A stretch of 64,000 bases of DNA, from the NCBI GenBank assembly GCA_964405465.1, contig CAYONZ010000012.1, positions 1 through 64,000 of the forward strand. Direction: 5' to 3'. The translations under genes and the position numbers were made by a program. Within the stretch, counting starts at the first letter, position 1. Each line of letters begins with the position of its first letter. The DNA comes from CAYONZ01 sp964405465 (lineage in GTDB: Bacteria; Bdellovibrionota; Bdellovibrionia; Bdellovibrionales; JAMPXM01). This document shows, piece by piece, positions 53,700 to 62,762 of this stretch. Below the pieces are notes generated by a model. It did not search any database, was not told the DNA's origin, and was given only the letters and a program-made list of their open reading frames with translations.

Positions 53700-54554
53700 T
53701 CACTTATTTTTTAATTTCGGATCGAGAGACTGTCTCAACGCATCATTGAACAAGTTGAACGAGAGAATTAGCCCGAACATAAAAAGAGTTGGCGCCACAA
53801 GATTGCCCCAAAAAGGTCGTGAGATTTCAAGTTTAGCATCGTCCAGCATGATCCCCCAGCTCGGTACACTTGGATCAACTCCTAGACCTAGATAACTGAT
53901 AATGACTTCTATTTTAACCGCGGCGACGAAACCGAGACCGAATTGAACAAATGCGAGATGCATGACGTTTGGAAGAATATGAACAAATATTCTTCTCGAG
54001 TGTCCGGCACCCAATGCGAGCGCCGCTTGAACATAATCACGTTCTTTATGTTTTAAAAATTCTCCCCGAACTAATCTGCATAATGTGACCCAACTGGTAA
54101 GGCCAACCGCGATGTACACATTGTTCATTCCGCGACCCAAGATAAATGCAAGTGAGGGTATCAGGAGGATGTAGGGGACAGAATCGATTGTTGTGTAGAG
54201 CCATGCGATCAGGGCATCTACTTTGCCACCAAAGTATCCAGCGAGAGCGCCGAGTACCAATCCAATAAATAGCGAAATGCCTGTTGCAATAAACCCAATC
54301 GAGAGGCTGGTGTAAATGCTGTGCACAGCTCTTGCTAAGATATCCCGCCCATGAATGTCAGTACCGAAAGGGTGTTCAAATGAGAATGGCGCATACGAGT
54401 TCGGTGTTGGGAGGCCGACATCAGGGTAAAGAAGGCCTGCTTTAGTTAAGAGAGCTAGCAATAAGTATATGACAATGACGACAAAGCTTACGATTGCAAC
54501 TTTGTCTTTTTTGATTCGGCGATAAGCGTCCCACCAGAATGAATTTTTTTGCAT
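53700..54554 (-). CDS. oppC: Oligopeptide ABC transporter permease (OppC)
   Basis: A 284-residue permease. An N-terminal helix (AIVSFVVIVIYLLLALLT) precedes HPFGTDIHGRDILARAVHSI, the family hallmark. The EAA loop is DYVQAALALGAGHSRRIFVH, and LGLGVDPSVPSWGIML is the C-terminal signature. It starts 4 nt after oppB. Five to six membrane helices are expected. It pairs with OppB to form the channel. Confidence 0.94.
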   Translation of the reverse strand: MQKNSFWWDAYRRIKKDKVAIVSFVVIVIYLLLALLTKAGLLYPDVGLPTPNSYAPFSFEHPFGTDIHGRDILARAVHSIYTSLSIGFIATGISLFIGLVLGALAGYFGGKVDALIAWLYTTIDSVPYILLIPSLAFILGRGMNNVYIAVGLTSWVTLCRLVRGEFLKHKERDYVQAALALGAGHSRRIFVHILPNVMHLAFVQFGLGFVAAVKIEVIISYLGLGVDPSVPSWGIMLDDAKLEISRPFWGNLVAPTLFMFGLILSFNLFNDALRQSLDPKLKNK

Positions 54555-54558
54555 AAAT

Positions 54559-55494
54559 TTAGCTCAACTTTATTCGTGGATCGACTGCTGCATAAAGCAC
54601 GTCGGAAAGTAGGTTAAACAACATGTACAGAACCGAGATGATGACTGTCATGGCTTTGATAACTGGAAAATCAGAATCATTTAAAGCTTTAATCATCATG
54701 CCACCGAGACCTGGTATACCGAAGAAATTTTCAACCAGGACCGTACCAGTAATTAAAAATGGCATTTCTAGTACCACAACAGTAATGATGGGAATCATTG
54801 CATTCTTTAAAACATGTCTAAAAAAAACCAAATGACGACTCACACCTTTTGCTCGTGCTGTTCTGACATAGTCCTGAAAGGCTTCATCCATGATGACTGT
54901 GCGGTACACAAGAATGCTCGGTCCAAGGCTCAGAACAAAGCTAATGATCCAAGGAAGAAAGAGATACTTCCATCTTCCTATCCAGCTCGGATCCCATCCT
55001 GAAATTTCAAATACTCCAAGTTCGTATCCAAAAAGATACTGGAGAGCTATGATGTAGACGAGTGAACTTATGCTCATGAGGCCTAGGCATGAAATGACCA
55101 CACCTCGATCGAATATCGTCCCCCTAAAATAAACGGCAAACATCGCGAGGAAAATACAAAAGAAAACCGAGAAAACGAATGGAGGGCCGGTCACGCATAG
55201 AGTGGCACTCAAGCCGTCATCGATCATGGTGCTGATTTGCTGTTTAGTTGCCCAACTGCGACCATAATCAACGGTCACGATCTGTTTAACAAAATAAAAG
55301 TACTGTTGGATCAGTGGGCGATCGAGTCCAAGTTCGTGACGGATTTCCTGCACTCTTTCGGCTGTGGCATGCTTGCCGGCAAAACGCTGGGCTGGGTCTC
55401 CTCCAAATACATTGAAAAGCATGAAGGTTAAGAGGGTAACCCCAAAGAGGATGGGGATCATATAAAGAGTTCGGCGAATGCAATAGAGAAGAAT
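54559..55494 (-). CDS. oppB: Oligopeptide ABC transporter permease (OppB), probable ATT start
   Basis: A permease of about 311 residues. The first ATG (55461) has no ribosome site and would cut into the first membrane helix. Reading upstream, AAAGGAG lies 6 nt before an in-frame ATT at 55494, which would give MLLYCIRRTLYMIPILFGVT, matching the OppB/DppB N-terminus. An in-frame TGA lies at 55510-55512, and there is no ATG, GTG, TTG or CTG between. ATT initiation is rare but known (E. coli infC, pcnB). The EAA loop is DYVRTARAKGVSRHLVFFRH. A hairpin separates it from oppA. Confidence 0.88.
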   Translation of the reverse strand: MLLYCIRRTLYMIPILFGVTLLTFMLFNVFGGDPAQRFAGKHATAERVQEIRHELGLDRPLIQQYFYFVKQIVTVDYGRSWATKQQISTMIDDGLSATLCVTGPPFVFSVFFCIFLAMFAVYFRGTIFDRGVVISCLGLMSISSLVYIIALQYLFGYELGVFEISGWDPSWIGRWKYLFLPWIISFVLSLGPSILVYRTVIMDEAFQDYVRTARAKGVSRHLVFFRHVLKNAMIPIITVVVLEMPFLITGTVLVENFFGIPGLGGMMIKALNDSDFPVIKAMTVIISVLYMLFNLLSDVLYAAVDPRIKLS

Positions 55495-55517
55495 GGTCCG
55501 CTCCTTTGTTCAAAATG

Positions 55518-55544
55518 AATTAGGCCGCGGAGTGCGGCCTAATT
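55518..55544 (-). terminator. GC-rich hairpin between oppA and oppB
   Basis: A perfect 11-bp stem (55518-55528 with 55534-55544; core GGCCGC/GCGGCC), loop of 5. On the minus strand it is followed by CATTTTGAAC and then the oppB ribosome site, so it is a partial terminator or an mRNA-protecting hairpin. It would make OppA more abundant than the permeases. Confidence 0.7.
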
Positions 55545-55601
55545 TCGAAGTGCTTAATTATTTCTCAGAAGCCCGGACTGTCAAAATCTTTTTGGTCGAG
55601 A

Positions 55602-57371
55602 CTAAAGTTTTGGCTTCAACTCGGCCCGTTTAACTGGGTCAACTCTAAGGTACTTGAAGTAGTCGTTACCAATTGAGTTCCACTTATAGTTATTGAGCCA
55701 GCCATGGTAGAGTGAATAACGCACGCGATGCGCATTATAGATCCACGGACTCTCTTCGTTCACCATTTTTTGCATTTTCGAATAGAGCTGGTCGCGCTCT
55801 CCGCTCGGAGGAAGTTTTAACGATTGTTCATATAACTTATCGAACTCTGAGTTTGTGAAATTGGTATCGTTTGGACCTGGAGGAAGGTTCTTGCTATAGA
55901 AGAGCTGCAAAAAGTTTTGTCCGTCTGGGTAATCCGCACCCCAGGCAACCCCAAATATTTGAGCTTTTTGGCCTTTAATTTTCTCTTGAAACTGTGGCCA
56001 GGTATTGGCGTTGATTTGCAGCTTTACTCCAATAGCGGCAAAAGCCTGTTGCACGTGTTCAGCGATTTGGCGTCCTTTGGAATCAGACATCGCCTCATAG
56101 ACCAATTCTGGCAGTCCTTTTCCACCAGGAAATCCAGCTTTGGTCAAAAGATCTTTCGCTTTTGCAATATCAAACTCGTATGGTTTTTTAACGTTTGAAT
56201 CATAACCACCAATGTTGGGAGGAAGTGGACCTTGGGCTTCGACTCCGCGATTATTTAAAAACTTGGAGATATATTCTTTGTTATTGTAGGCGGTCGCCAA
56301 TGCTTGGCGAAGAAATTTATTTTTTCCTAGAATCGGATCCTTCATGTTGAGTCCAATGTATGTCACATCGAGCTCTGGAGAAATATCAAGACGAATGCCC
56401 TTCTTTGTGAACTCAGGAAGAAGTTCTTTGTTTTTAACCGTCGAATCAAAATTGTCGTTTGGAATTTCTATAAATTCAAAATTTCCCTTCTGGAAATTGA
56501 GCCATCGTGGATTGTCCTCGGGAAGTTCGGTGATGACCAATTTGTCTGCGAAAGGAATCTTTTTACCAGCATCAGCAAGTAGGCCGGCTTCTTTGTCTCC
56601 AGGAGCACCCTCAGAAGGGTAGGTTTCTTCGCGATATGTTGGGTTTCGTTTAAGAGTTATCTTCGAATTTCGAGTCCAACTCTCAAGAGAAAATGGACCG
56701 CTGCCAATAGGGTTATTCAAAAACTCTGCACCATATTTTGTTACAGCTTCTTTGGGCACAACAACAGTAAACGGCATGGCCAAGGTATAATAAAGTTGAT
56801 AATAAGTTTGTGTCAGTTTGATAACAAGCGTGTATTTATCCGGAGCTTGTAAGCCTTCAACTGGAGTGTCATAAGAAGCTTTGCCTTCTTTGACTAGGGC
56901 TGCCCATTCATTCAGGCCTTTAATTTTTCCATCGAATACCCAAAAACCTTCACTCTGATTTTTTGGATCAGCGAGACGTTTCCAAGAATAAATAAAATCT
57001 TCAGCAGTGACCTCGCGGCCTTTTCCATCCGCAAAAGCAGCGTTATCTTGAAACAAAATGCCTTTTTTAAGCTTAATAGTCTGGGTGAGACCGTTATCAG
57101 AGGCAACGGGCATTCCATCAGCAATACAGGGTTGAAGCTCATAAGGTCGCTTTAGATAATGGTAACAGTATAGCCCTTCATAGATGTTTTGAATGACTGT
57201 CGAGGAGTACATGTCATTGGCTTGCAAAGGATCAAGACCCTTTACGTTGGCACGTATTGCGGCATTGATGGTGTTGTCTTTGTCGTCGACTTTCTTGGTA
57301 CAGCCAACAAAAAACGTGGTGGCCAAGCCAAGAATCACAGCGGCTGAAAGCACGCGATTTAACTTTAACAT
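55602..57371 (-). CDS. oppA: Oligopeptide ABC transporter substrate-binding lipoprotein (OppA)
   Basis: A 589-residue SBP_bac_5 protein. The ATG at 57371 follows GGGGGA and opens a lipoprotein signal with lipobox FFVGC; an upstream start at 57413 is less likely. Family blocks include NVKGLDPLQANDMYSS, GREVTAEDFIYSWKRLADP and NPIGSGPFSLESW. It is close to E. coli OppA/MppA in layout, but lipid-anchored. It is the first gene of oppABCDF, with a good promoter and a palindrome upstream. Peptide uptake would suit an amino-acid-consuming lifestyle together with the Phe/Tyr pathway. Confidence 0.95.
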   Translation of the reverse strand: MLKLNRVLSAAVILGLATTFFVGCTKKVDDKDNTINAAIRANVKGLDPLQANDMYSSTVIQNIYEGLYCYHYLKRPYELQPCIADGMPVASDNGLTQTIKLKKGILFQDNAAFADGKGREVTAEDFIYSWKRLADPKNQSEGFWVFDGKIKGLNEWAALVKEGKASYDTPVEGLQAPDKYTLVIKLTQTYYQLYYTLAMPFTVVVPKEAVTKYGAEFLNNPIGSGPFSLESWTRNSKITLKRNPTYREETYPSEGAPGDKEAGLLADAGKKIPFADKLVITELPEDNPRWLNFQKGNFEFIEIPNDNFDSTVKNKELLPEFTKKGIRLDISPELDVTYIGLNMKDPILGKNKFLRQALATAYNNKEYISKFLNNRGVEAQGPLPPNIGGYDSNVKKPYEFDIAKAKDLLTKAGFPGGKGLPELVYEAMSDSKGRQIAEHVQQAFAAIGVKLQINANTWPQFQEKIKGQKAQIFGVAWGADYPDGQNFLQLFYSKNLPPGPNDTNFTNSEFDKLYEQSLKLPPSGERDQLYSKMQKMVNEESPWIYNAHRVRYSLYHGWLNNYKWNSIGNDYFKYLRVDPVKRAELKPKL

Positions 57372-57421
57372 TTTTCCCCCAGTGTTTCGATTGTGTGAGC
57401 GAATTCGCAACACATCTTATT

Positions 57422-57450
57422 TGTGTATTGTTAGGCTAAAGAATTGTCAA
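57422..57450 (-). promoter_or_regulatory. oppA promoter (sigma70-type)
   Basis: On the minus strand a perfect TTGACA (57450-57445) and TACACA (57427-57422) are 17 nt apart. The predicted transcript start near 57415 gives a leader of about 44 nt before the oppA ATG. Confidence 0.5.
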
Positions 57451-57456
57451 TTTGTC

Positions 57457-57474
57457 TAAACCTGAATAGGTTTA
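57457..57474. promoter_or_regulatory. Palindrome just upstream of the oppA -35 box
   Basis: A perfect inverted repeat TAAACCT-GAAT-AGGTTTA lies 7 nt upstream of the -35 hexamer. The position suits an activator or repressor site controlling oppABCDF. No regulator is identified. Confidence 0.4.
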
Positions 57475-57560
57475 TTACTGTGCTTTATGTTGTGCGTAAC
57501 TTAAGGTGTTTTTGGAGTTTTGCGTGCTTGCCTTTTGCAGAGATGATTCTTAAGGCGAGA

Positions 57561-57588
57561 TGACACCATTTTTTCAAAATTGGTGTCA
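57561..57588. repeat. Inverted repeat between gph and oppA
   Basis: TGACACCA (57561-57568) pairs with TGGTGTCA (57581-57588). After one mismatch a further TTTT/AAAA pairs inside. It lies 43 nt after the gph stop and about 190 nt upstream of oppA. In the direction of gph transcription there is no T-run after the stem, so it may be a weak gph terminator or a protein site. Confidence 0.45.
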
Positions 57589-57630
57589 ATTTATTTGTGG
57601 GATTGTCATAATGGCCCCAATAAACAAAAA

Positions 57631-58290
57631 CTATTTACAAGCAACGGCGTTTATAGCTGAGCGCAAATCGTAAAACGATGAAATAAAATGTTTGGCGCCA
57701 AGTCTTTGCAGTACTTTTGGATCACCATAGCCAAAGGTTAAGGCAATGGGTTCAATTCCACATGCCTTAGCCGCCATGACATCGGGCTCGCCGTCGCCGA
57801 TCATGAGGGCCTCGTGGGCTTTCACTCCTGCTAAAGAGAGTGACTCAAGAAGGGGAAGTGGGTGAGGTTTTTTCTCAGGCAAAGTGTCGCCGCCGATCAC
57901 GGTTAGCCATGGAAACCGATCGAGTTTAAGGTGGCTCAAGGTTTCGCGAGCAAGCTGTTCGTGTTTGTTGGTGACCACAACAATCTTTTCATGAATATTT
58001 GCCAGAAAGTCTTCGACACCGGGCCAAATGGTTAAATTGTGAAACAGGTATTGGCGATAGTGCTTAAGAAAATCAGCTTCTAAAGTCTCGAGCAGCTTGG
58101 GTGAGTTTGCCGTTTCTGGCAATAGACTAAATACAAGCGAACGGAGGCCACTCCCAATTGCGTTTTTGATTTTTTCCTCCTCGATTTTCGCTCTACCGTT
58201 GGCAGTCATGAATGAATTGACTGCCGCAACAATACTTGGAGCTGAGTCGACGAGAGTTCCGTCTAGATCGAAAATCAGAAGTTTAATCAT
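57631..58290 (-). CDS. gph: Phosphoglycolate phosphatase-type HAD hydrolase
   Basis: A 219-residue HAD phosphatase. The ATG at 58290 follows AAAGGA and gives the usual N-terminus; a longer frame to 58446 adds unrelated sequence. Motif I is IFDLDGTLVDSAPSI, motif II VVVTNK, motif III Lys in EKKPHPLP and motif IV MIGDGEPDVMAA. The cap is the small alpha-helical C1 type. It probably removes 2-phosphoglycolate from DNA repair or salvage, though the substrate could differ. It is divergent from the O-methyltransferase. Confidence 0.88.
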   Translation of the reverse strand: MIKLLIFDLDGTLVDSAPSIVAAVNSFMTANGRAKIEEEKIKNAIGSGLRSLVFSLLPETANSPKLLETLEADFLKHYRQYLFHNLTIWPGVEDFLANIHEKIVVVTNKHEQLARETLSHLKLDRFPWLTVIGGDTLPEKKPHPLPLLESLSLAGVKAHEALMIGDGEPDVMAAKACGIEPIALTFGYGDPKVLQRLGAKHFISSFYDLRSAINAVACK

Positions 58291-58412
58291 GAAATTCCTT
58301 TGTAAAGGTGAATCGCTTCGCATAGAAGTTTTTTTGAGGGCTCCGTCCATTCCTGTGTTGTCGAATGAAATCCCGGACCCATTCACTATATCATTTTGAG
58401 AAAGTAAATCCC

Positions 58413-59069
58413 ATGCGAAATTTGCAGATTGATGAAGTAGAATCATATGTGACTAATTTGTTTGTACAGGAAAGCGACGCGCAAAAGGAAATTCGAGAGC
58501 GAATGGGCCAAATTGGAAAGGCCGGAATTGCTGTGTCCCCGATTGAGGGAAAACTACTTTTTTTGCTAACAAAACTTATTGGTGCCGAGCGGGTTTTGGA
58601 GATCGGCACTCTATATGGATACTCAGGAGTTTGTTTTGCAAATGCTTTGGGCGCTAAAGGGAGTGTCGTCACCATTGAGAATAATTCCGCGCATTTTGCA
58701 GAGGCAAAAAAATCTTTTGCCGATTGTGGTGTTGCTGAAAAAGTGCACCAGTATCTTGGCGATGCTAGGGAGGTTCTTGGCACGCTCGATAAAGGTGAGT
58801 TGTTTGATATTGCATTTATTGATGCCAACAAATCAGCATACTTTGATTATTTGAAAGCGGTGATTCCAAGGGTTCGAAAAGGTGGTTTGATCATTGGTGA
58901 CAATACGCTTTTGTTTGGAGCAGTTTTGAAGGATCAACCCGAGGGTGTTAGTCGGGCCCAGTGGACCGCGATGCGAGCTTTTAATCAAGAGTTAGCAGAC
59001 CCCTCGAAATACTGTTCGATATTGGTTCCGACAGAAGAGGGGATGACAGTTGGCATGAAGTTATTTTAG
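58413..59069 (+). CDS. SAM-dependent O-methyltransferase (methyltransferase family 3)
   Basis: A 218-residue catechol-O-methyltransferase-like enzyme. The AdoMet site is VLEIGTLYGYSGVCFA, followed by VVTIENNSAHF. The metal site is FIDANKSAYFDYL, with GGLIIGDNTLL later. The ATG at 58413 is the natural start. Known relatives methylate catechols or related small molecules, but no substrate can be assigned. Its last 4 nt overlap the end of the convergent hydrolase gene. Confidence 0.92.
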   Translation: MRNLQIDEVESYVTNLFVQESDAQKEIRERMGQIGKAGIAVSPIEGKLLFLLTKLIGAERVLEIGTLYGYSGVCFANALGAKGSVVTIENNSAHFAEAKKSFADCGVAEKVHQYLGDAREVLGTLDKGELFDIAFIDANKSAYFDYLKAVIPRVRKGGLIIGDNTLLFGAVLKDQPEGVSRAQWTAMRAFNQELADPSKYCSILVPTEEGMTVGMKLF

Positions 59070-59821
59070 GTTTCTTTCGGAGTAGAATACTCAGTCACGA
59101 AACTTTGTACCCGTGGGATATAGAGATTAGAAAAATTTTTTAAACCGTCTAGATGTCGCCCTTCCGGAAGGTCGAATATTTCGGGGGCAAACTGATCGGT
59201 CAGTGCAAAAAAATCGTCAATGTTTGTCGGCGGCACTAAACTGTCGCGCCATCCCCGAATGGACAAAACCTTAAAGTCGAGCGGCAATTTGTTGAGGTGA
59301 TTGGTCATTTCTTTGGTGAAGTTAGGACCCCAAAGAGCAAGGGAAAATATGGTAAATGCTGCCCGCACGATCTTACTTTCAATCTTGTAATGGTGCTCGT
59401 AAAGATTCCAAAGGCATTTGGCAATGTTTAAAAAAGGACCGCCATCACAAACGACGGCGGTGATGTCTTCCGCATTTCTCTTTGCGATCGCTTCAAATGC
59501 ACATGCGCTAGGCATCGAGAAACAAAAAACAATTTTTTTTCCGGCGACTGAGTTGAAGACGGCCTCGATTTGTCCAGCCCAAATGTGCCGAATGCCGAAC
59601 AAGAAATCTGCTGTTACAGGAATCTTAAAAACGTTTTTTGGGGTGTCAATCAGGTCAAATGCCACGGCATTGAACCCGAGCTCATTTACCAGTCGTACAT
59701 AGGGAGCGAGGGAGTTGATATCGCCGCCGAGATGGTGAACAAAGACAACTGTTTCACTAAACAGTTGTCTTGGGGCTTCAAAAAATTTCGAACGAAAAGG
59801 AAGGTCCATATAGTCTTTCAT
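59066..59821 (-). CDS. Alpha/beta-hydrolase-like protein with non-canonical nucleophile elbow
   Basis: A 251-residue protein of alpha/beta-hydrolase layout. FVHHLGGDINSLAPYVRLVN is the oxyanion region and AVAFDLIDTPKN follows. The expected G-x-S-x-G elbow reads C-F-S-M-P, around Ser102. A Ser is therefore at the right place but both glycines are replaced. The Asp candidate is in RGWRDSLVPP and the His in LPEGRHLDGLK. It starts inside the end of the AceE-like gene (ATGA overlap), so the two are coupled. The role is unknown. Confidence 0.75.
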   Translation of the reverse strand: MKDYMDLPFRSKFFEAPRQLFSETVVFVHHLGGDINSLAPYVRLVNELGFNAVAFDLIDTPKNVFKIPVTADFLFGIRHIWAGQIEAVFNSVAGKKIVFCFSMPSACAFEAIAKRNAEDITAVVCDGGPFLNIAKCLWNLYEHHYKIESKIVRAAFTIFSLALWGPNFTKEMTNHLNKLPLDFKVLSIRGWRDSLVPPTNIDDFFALTDQFAPEIFDLPEGRHLDGLKNFSNLYIPRVQSFVTEYSTPKET

Positions 59822-62613
59822 TGATTATCATTCAGGTTGTGTGGCCAAAGATTTCGCCAGTTTGTTGTTGTTTCGCTGCGCCCTGCTACTGCATCAAGAG
59901 TCTGGGTGCTAATCGTAAGCTTTTCCAGCGCAGTCTCAGACAATACTTTTCCTGCTGCCTCAACAATCGAATCGCTGTCGAGGTGATGATAGGCATAAAT
60001 ATCTGCTGGTCGACCACAGCGAGAGTGCTTACGAACAGAGAGGGCTTCGTGGCGAACCCCCACAATGGAACCCAAATTGTCGAGAAGCCCTGGTTCGCCA
60101 TCATGAACACTGACGATAGGGACACGCCGTCCCGACACAGTGATCAGTTCCTCAGGAGTCACCAGAGAATCCTTCGTGATAATCAAATCGGAAGAAATTC
60201 CTAAATAAGATTTCAGATAATTGAAATCATCGGAGTGCCCAAGGTTGCCCACAAGGAGATCTGAGCTGGTCACCACAATCACATTGGCATAAATTCCTCG
60301 TTTCAGAAGTTTCTCGGACGCTCCAATAGCTTCACTCACGAGTGCGCCCATTGCAAAAAGGTGTATGACATTGTCACCGGGTTCGTATCCCGCATAACCA
60401 CGATAGTCGATGAGATAGTATGCTCCGGCTAGGACTTCGTTTTGAACGGTTTCAAGAATCTTTTGTTCCTCAAGTGCCTCAAGTGTGGACTCATCAACAC
60501 CCGCGCTGAGTGGGTATCCCTTCGCACAGAGTAAATCTGATGTATTGCCTACTTTGAAGCGACGTTGTTGTTTTAGGTGGTGCATAAACAATTTTTGGTC
60601 GGCTCCGCGAGTGACACCTCTAATGACGACTCCAGTTCTTCCCTCATTTTCTCCTAAAGCATGTCTGCGAATTGCGTCGCAAAGAATCCATTCCATTTCG
60701 ATACAAAAAAACGGCTCCCATGTGATTTGATTGGGAATCTGCAAGTCTGATTTCCAACCGTGTTGTGCTCCTTCTGGGGAAAGGGTAATTCCTGATGGAG
60801 TTCCTACAAGTAGAAAACTTGATTTCCAGTATACGTTGTAAAAATATTGATCATGGGCGCGTTTAATAAAGAAATCATATACAGTCATCAATGGTAAAAT
60901 TGGAATACCGAGAAGGTCTCGTAGTTTTCCGTAAGATCCCATGCAGGACATAACGTTGCCTTCGGCAATATCGAATCTTAAAAAGCGGTCTGATGCTTCT
61001 TCTCCCGGAACCAAGTCAGGTGTTTTTTTGTCCTTTACTCCAAAGTCAGTTTCGTAGTCAGGAACAACTGCTACCCCAAAAATTTTTCCATCCATTGCTG
61101 GGTTTAAGTTTGTGCTTGTTCCTACATCTGGCGCCATAGAAACAATTAGCTCACCCACTTCCTTCCAGGAACGTTCACTTTCGATTAATGGTTTTTGGTC
61201 CCCCTTGCCTTCAACGCGTGAGTTTGCGATTCGCGTAAGCTTGGCTGTGCACTGACCTAGCATCCACTGGGTATGGGGATAGTTTGCCATTTTTAAATTG
61301 ATTCCAAGAGAGGTTGGGATTTCTCCGTATTTTTTGAACCGCTGAGAAAACTCAACTTGGTTTTCTTGGCGAATTTTATGGTGATCTTGAATCTCACTGT
61401 AGAGTTGTTCTCCTCGGTGTTTCAGGAACTTTCCCTCCTCCGATTTGAAATCGAAGCCGGCGAAAAGTTTGCCTGACGGTATATTTTGTTTGAGCTTGAG
61501 ATCTTCCATTTCATCGTCAGAAGGTAGCGAGGAGTGATTTCCAGCTGCGGCTGCCGATCTCAGTCCCCAGCCTTTTACAGTATGTGCAATAATCAATGTG
61601 GGTTTTCTTTTGTTGATTTTACTTTTCTCCATGGCATCTGCGAGAGCAAAAATGTCGTGGCCACCTAGATCACGAAGGCCATCATAAAGCTCTTGATCGC
61701 CCACAGACTCAAAAAATATTTTAAGATGCGGATGTTTCTTGGCCATTCCCTTTTTTAATGCGGCCATATCATTTACTAAAAGAAGAGCTTGAAGCTCATA
61801 GTCCTGCAGTTCATCCTCGAGAAATTGTTGAAATTTATCACCGCCAGGTCTTTTGAACAATTCAAGGCGTAAGCTTCCATGGCGAAGCTGAATAACATCC
61901 CATCCATTGGCGAGCATTGTTCTTTCAATTCGATGATCGTCGGTTCCGCCCATTATTTCTTTATTAGTAATTCTGTGTCCATCTAGACTCTGACGATTGT
62001 AATCAATGATCCAAGTCAAATTTCCAATCTCACGTTCCGCAAAATCTGGAATCGCTTCATAAACTGAGCCCTCTCGAAACTCTGAATCTCCAAGAATTGC
62101 CCAAAAGTGGGCATCAGGAACCTTATACTGATGGTCTTTGCAGAATCGATAGGCATGTGCGAGATAACCAACATTTACTGGCGGGATTCCAACAGTTCCT
62201 GATGGTAAAAATCCGTGATGATCGGGATCATATGAGGAGTGATAAGATTGAAAAACAGGTTGTCCGTTCGTAGGAAAAGAACGGAGTTCACTCATTATTG
62301 CTTCTGCTTCGGAATCAGAAAATCGCGACAGGTCCTCTTTCAAGAAAAGATTCAGCAGAAAACTGTATGAATGGTCGATTGGTGCTGCATGTGGCTTGTT
62401 GGCAACGAAGTCAAATCCACTTTTCACTAAAAGGTGAAGGGCGCCAGTAATATGGAGGGAACTTGCACAAGCAGCAGGGTGGCCTCCAACTTTCGGATCT
62501 CCTTTTTGGACATCATCACGATTGTTGGCAAGATAGATCATTTGGGTTGTCAGGTAGTGGGCTCGCCGACAAATGCGGTTGAGAACTTCGAGCTTTGGTC
62601 TATCGGATTTCAT
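59818..62613 (-). CDS. AceE-like (homodimeric) pyruvate dehydrogenase E1-type TPP enzyme
   Basis: A 931-residue thiamine-diphosphate enzyme with transketolase-like domain order, most like the homodimeric pyruvate dehydrogenase E1. GGHPAACASSLHI near residue 43 carries the conserved substrate-site His. The TPP/metal motif is GDSEFREG (175-178) to Asn206 in DYNRQSLDG, comparable to GDGE...N in AceE. GTPSGITLSPEGAQHGWKS matches the AceE GTSGRTTLNGEGLQH region. No E2 or E3 gene is adjacent, and the downstream coupled gene is a hydrolase-like protein. It is either an E1 with unlinked partners or a related enzyme acting on another 2-oxo acid. Confidence 0.82.
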   Translation of the reverse strand: MKSDRPKLEVLNRICRRAHYLTTQMIYLANNRDDVQKGDPKVGGHPAACASSLHITGALHLLVKSGFDFVANKPHAAPIDHSYSFLLNLFLKEDLSRFSDSEAEAIMSELRSFPTNGQPVFQSYHSSYDPDHHGFLPSGTVGIPPVNVGYLAHAYRFCKDHQYKVPDAHFWAILGDSEFREGSVYEAIPDFAEREIGNLTWIIDYNRQSLDGHRITNKEIMGGTDDHRIERTMLANGWDVIQLRHGSLRLELFKRPGGDKFQQFLEDELQDYELQALLLVNDMAALKKGMAKKHPHLKIFFESVGDQELYDGLRDLGGHDIFALADAMEKSKINKRKPTLIIAHTVKGWGLRSAAAAGNHSSLPSDDEMEDLKLKQNIPSGKLFAGFDFKSEEGKFLKHRGEQLYSEIQDHHKIRQENQVEFSQRFKKYGEIPTSLGINLKMANYPHTQWMLGQCTAKLTRIANSRVEGKGDQKPLIESERSWKEVGELIVSMAPDVGTSTNLNPAMDGKIFGVAVVPDYETDFGVKDKKTPDLVPGEEASDRFLRFDIAEGNVMSCMGSYGKLRDLLGIPILPLMTVYDFFIKRAHDQYFYNVYWKSSFLLVGTPSGITLSPEGAQHGWKSDLQIPNQITWEPFFCIEMEWILCDAIRRHALGENEGRTGVVIRGVTRGADQKLFMHHLKQQRRFKVGNTSDLLCAKGYPLSAGVDESTLEALEEQKILETVQNEVLAGAYYLIDYRGYAGYEPGDNVIHLFAMGALVSEAIGASEKLLKRGIYANVIVVTSSDLLVGNLGHSDDFNYLKSYLGISSDLIITKDSLVTPEELITVSGRRVPIVSVHDGEPGLLDNLGSIVGVRHEALSVRKHSRCGRPADIYAYHHLDSDSIVEAAGKVLSETALEKLTISTQTLDAVAGRSETTTNWRNLWPHNLNDNQ

Positions 62614-62762
62614 TGATGTTTCCCTCGGTTAATTGTGTCGTAAATTTCTTGTGACGGTCATTTGGCAGCCATTGCTGACATATTAAAATCGTCTTTTCCC
62701 TAATGCAGTCGCTCATAAAATCGCCTGCTCATATATCCCCTGATAGAATTTCTAACATAATT

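Noticed and set aside
57740..57765. GGTTCAATTCC looked like a tRNA T-arm
   Set aside because: It lies inside gph codons and no acceptor, D or anticodon stems surround it.
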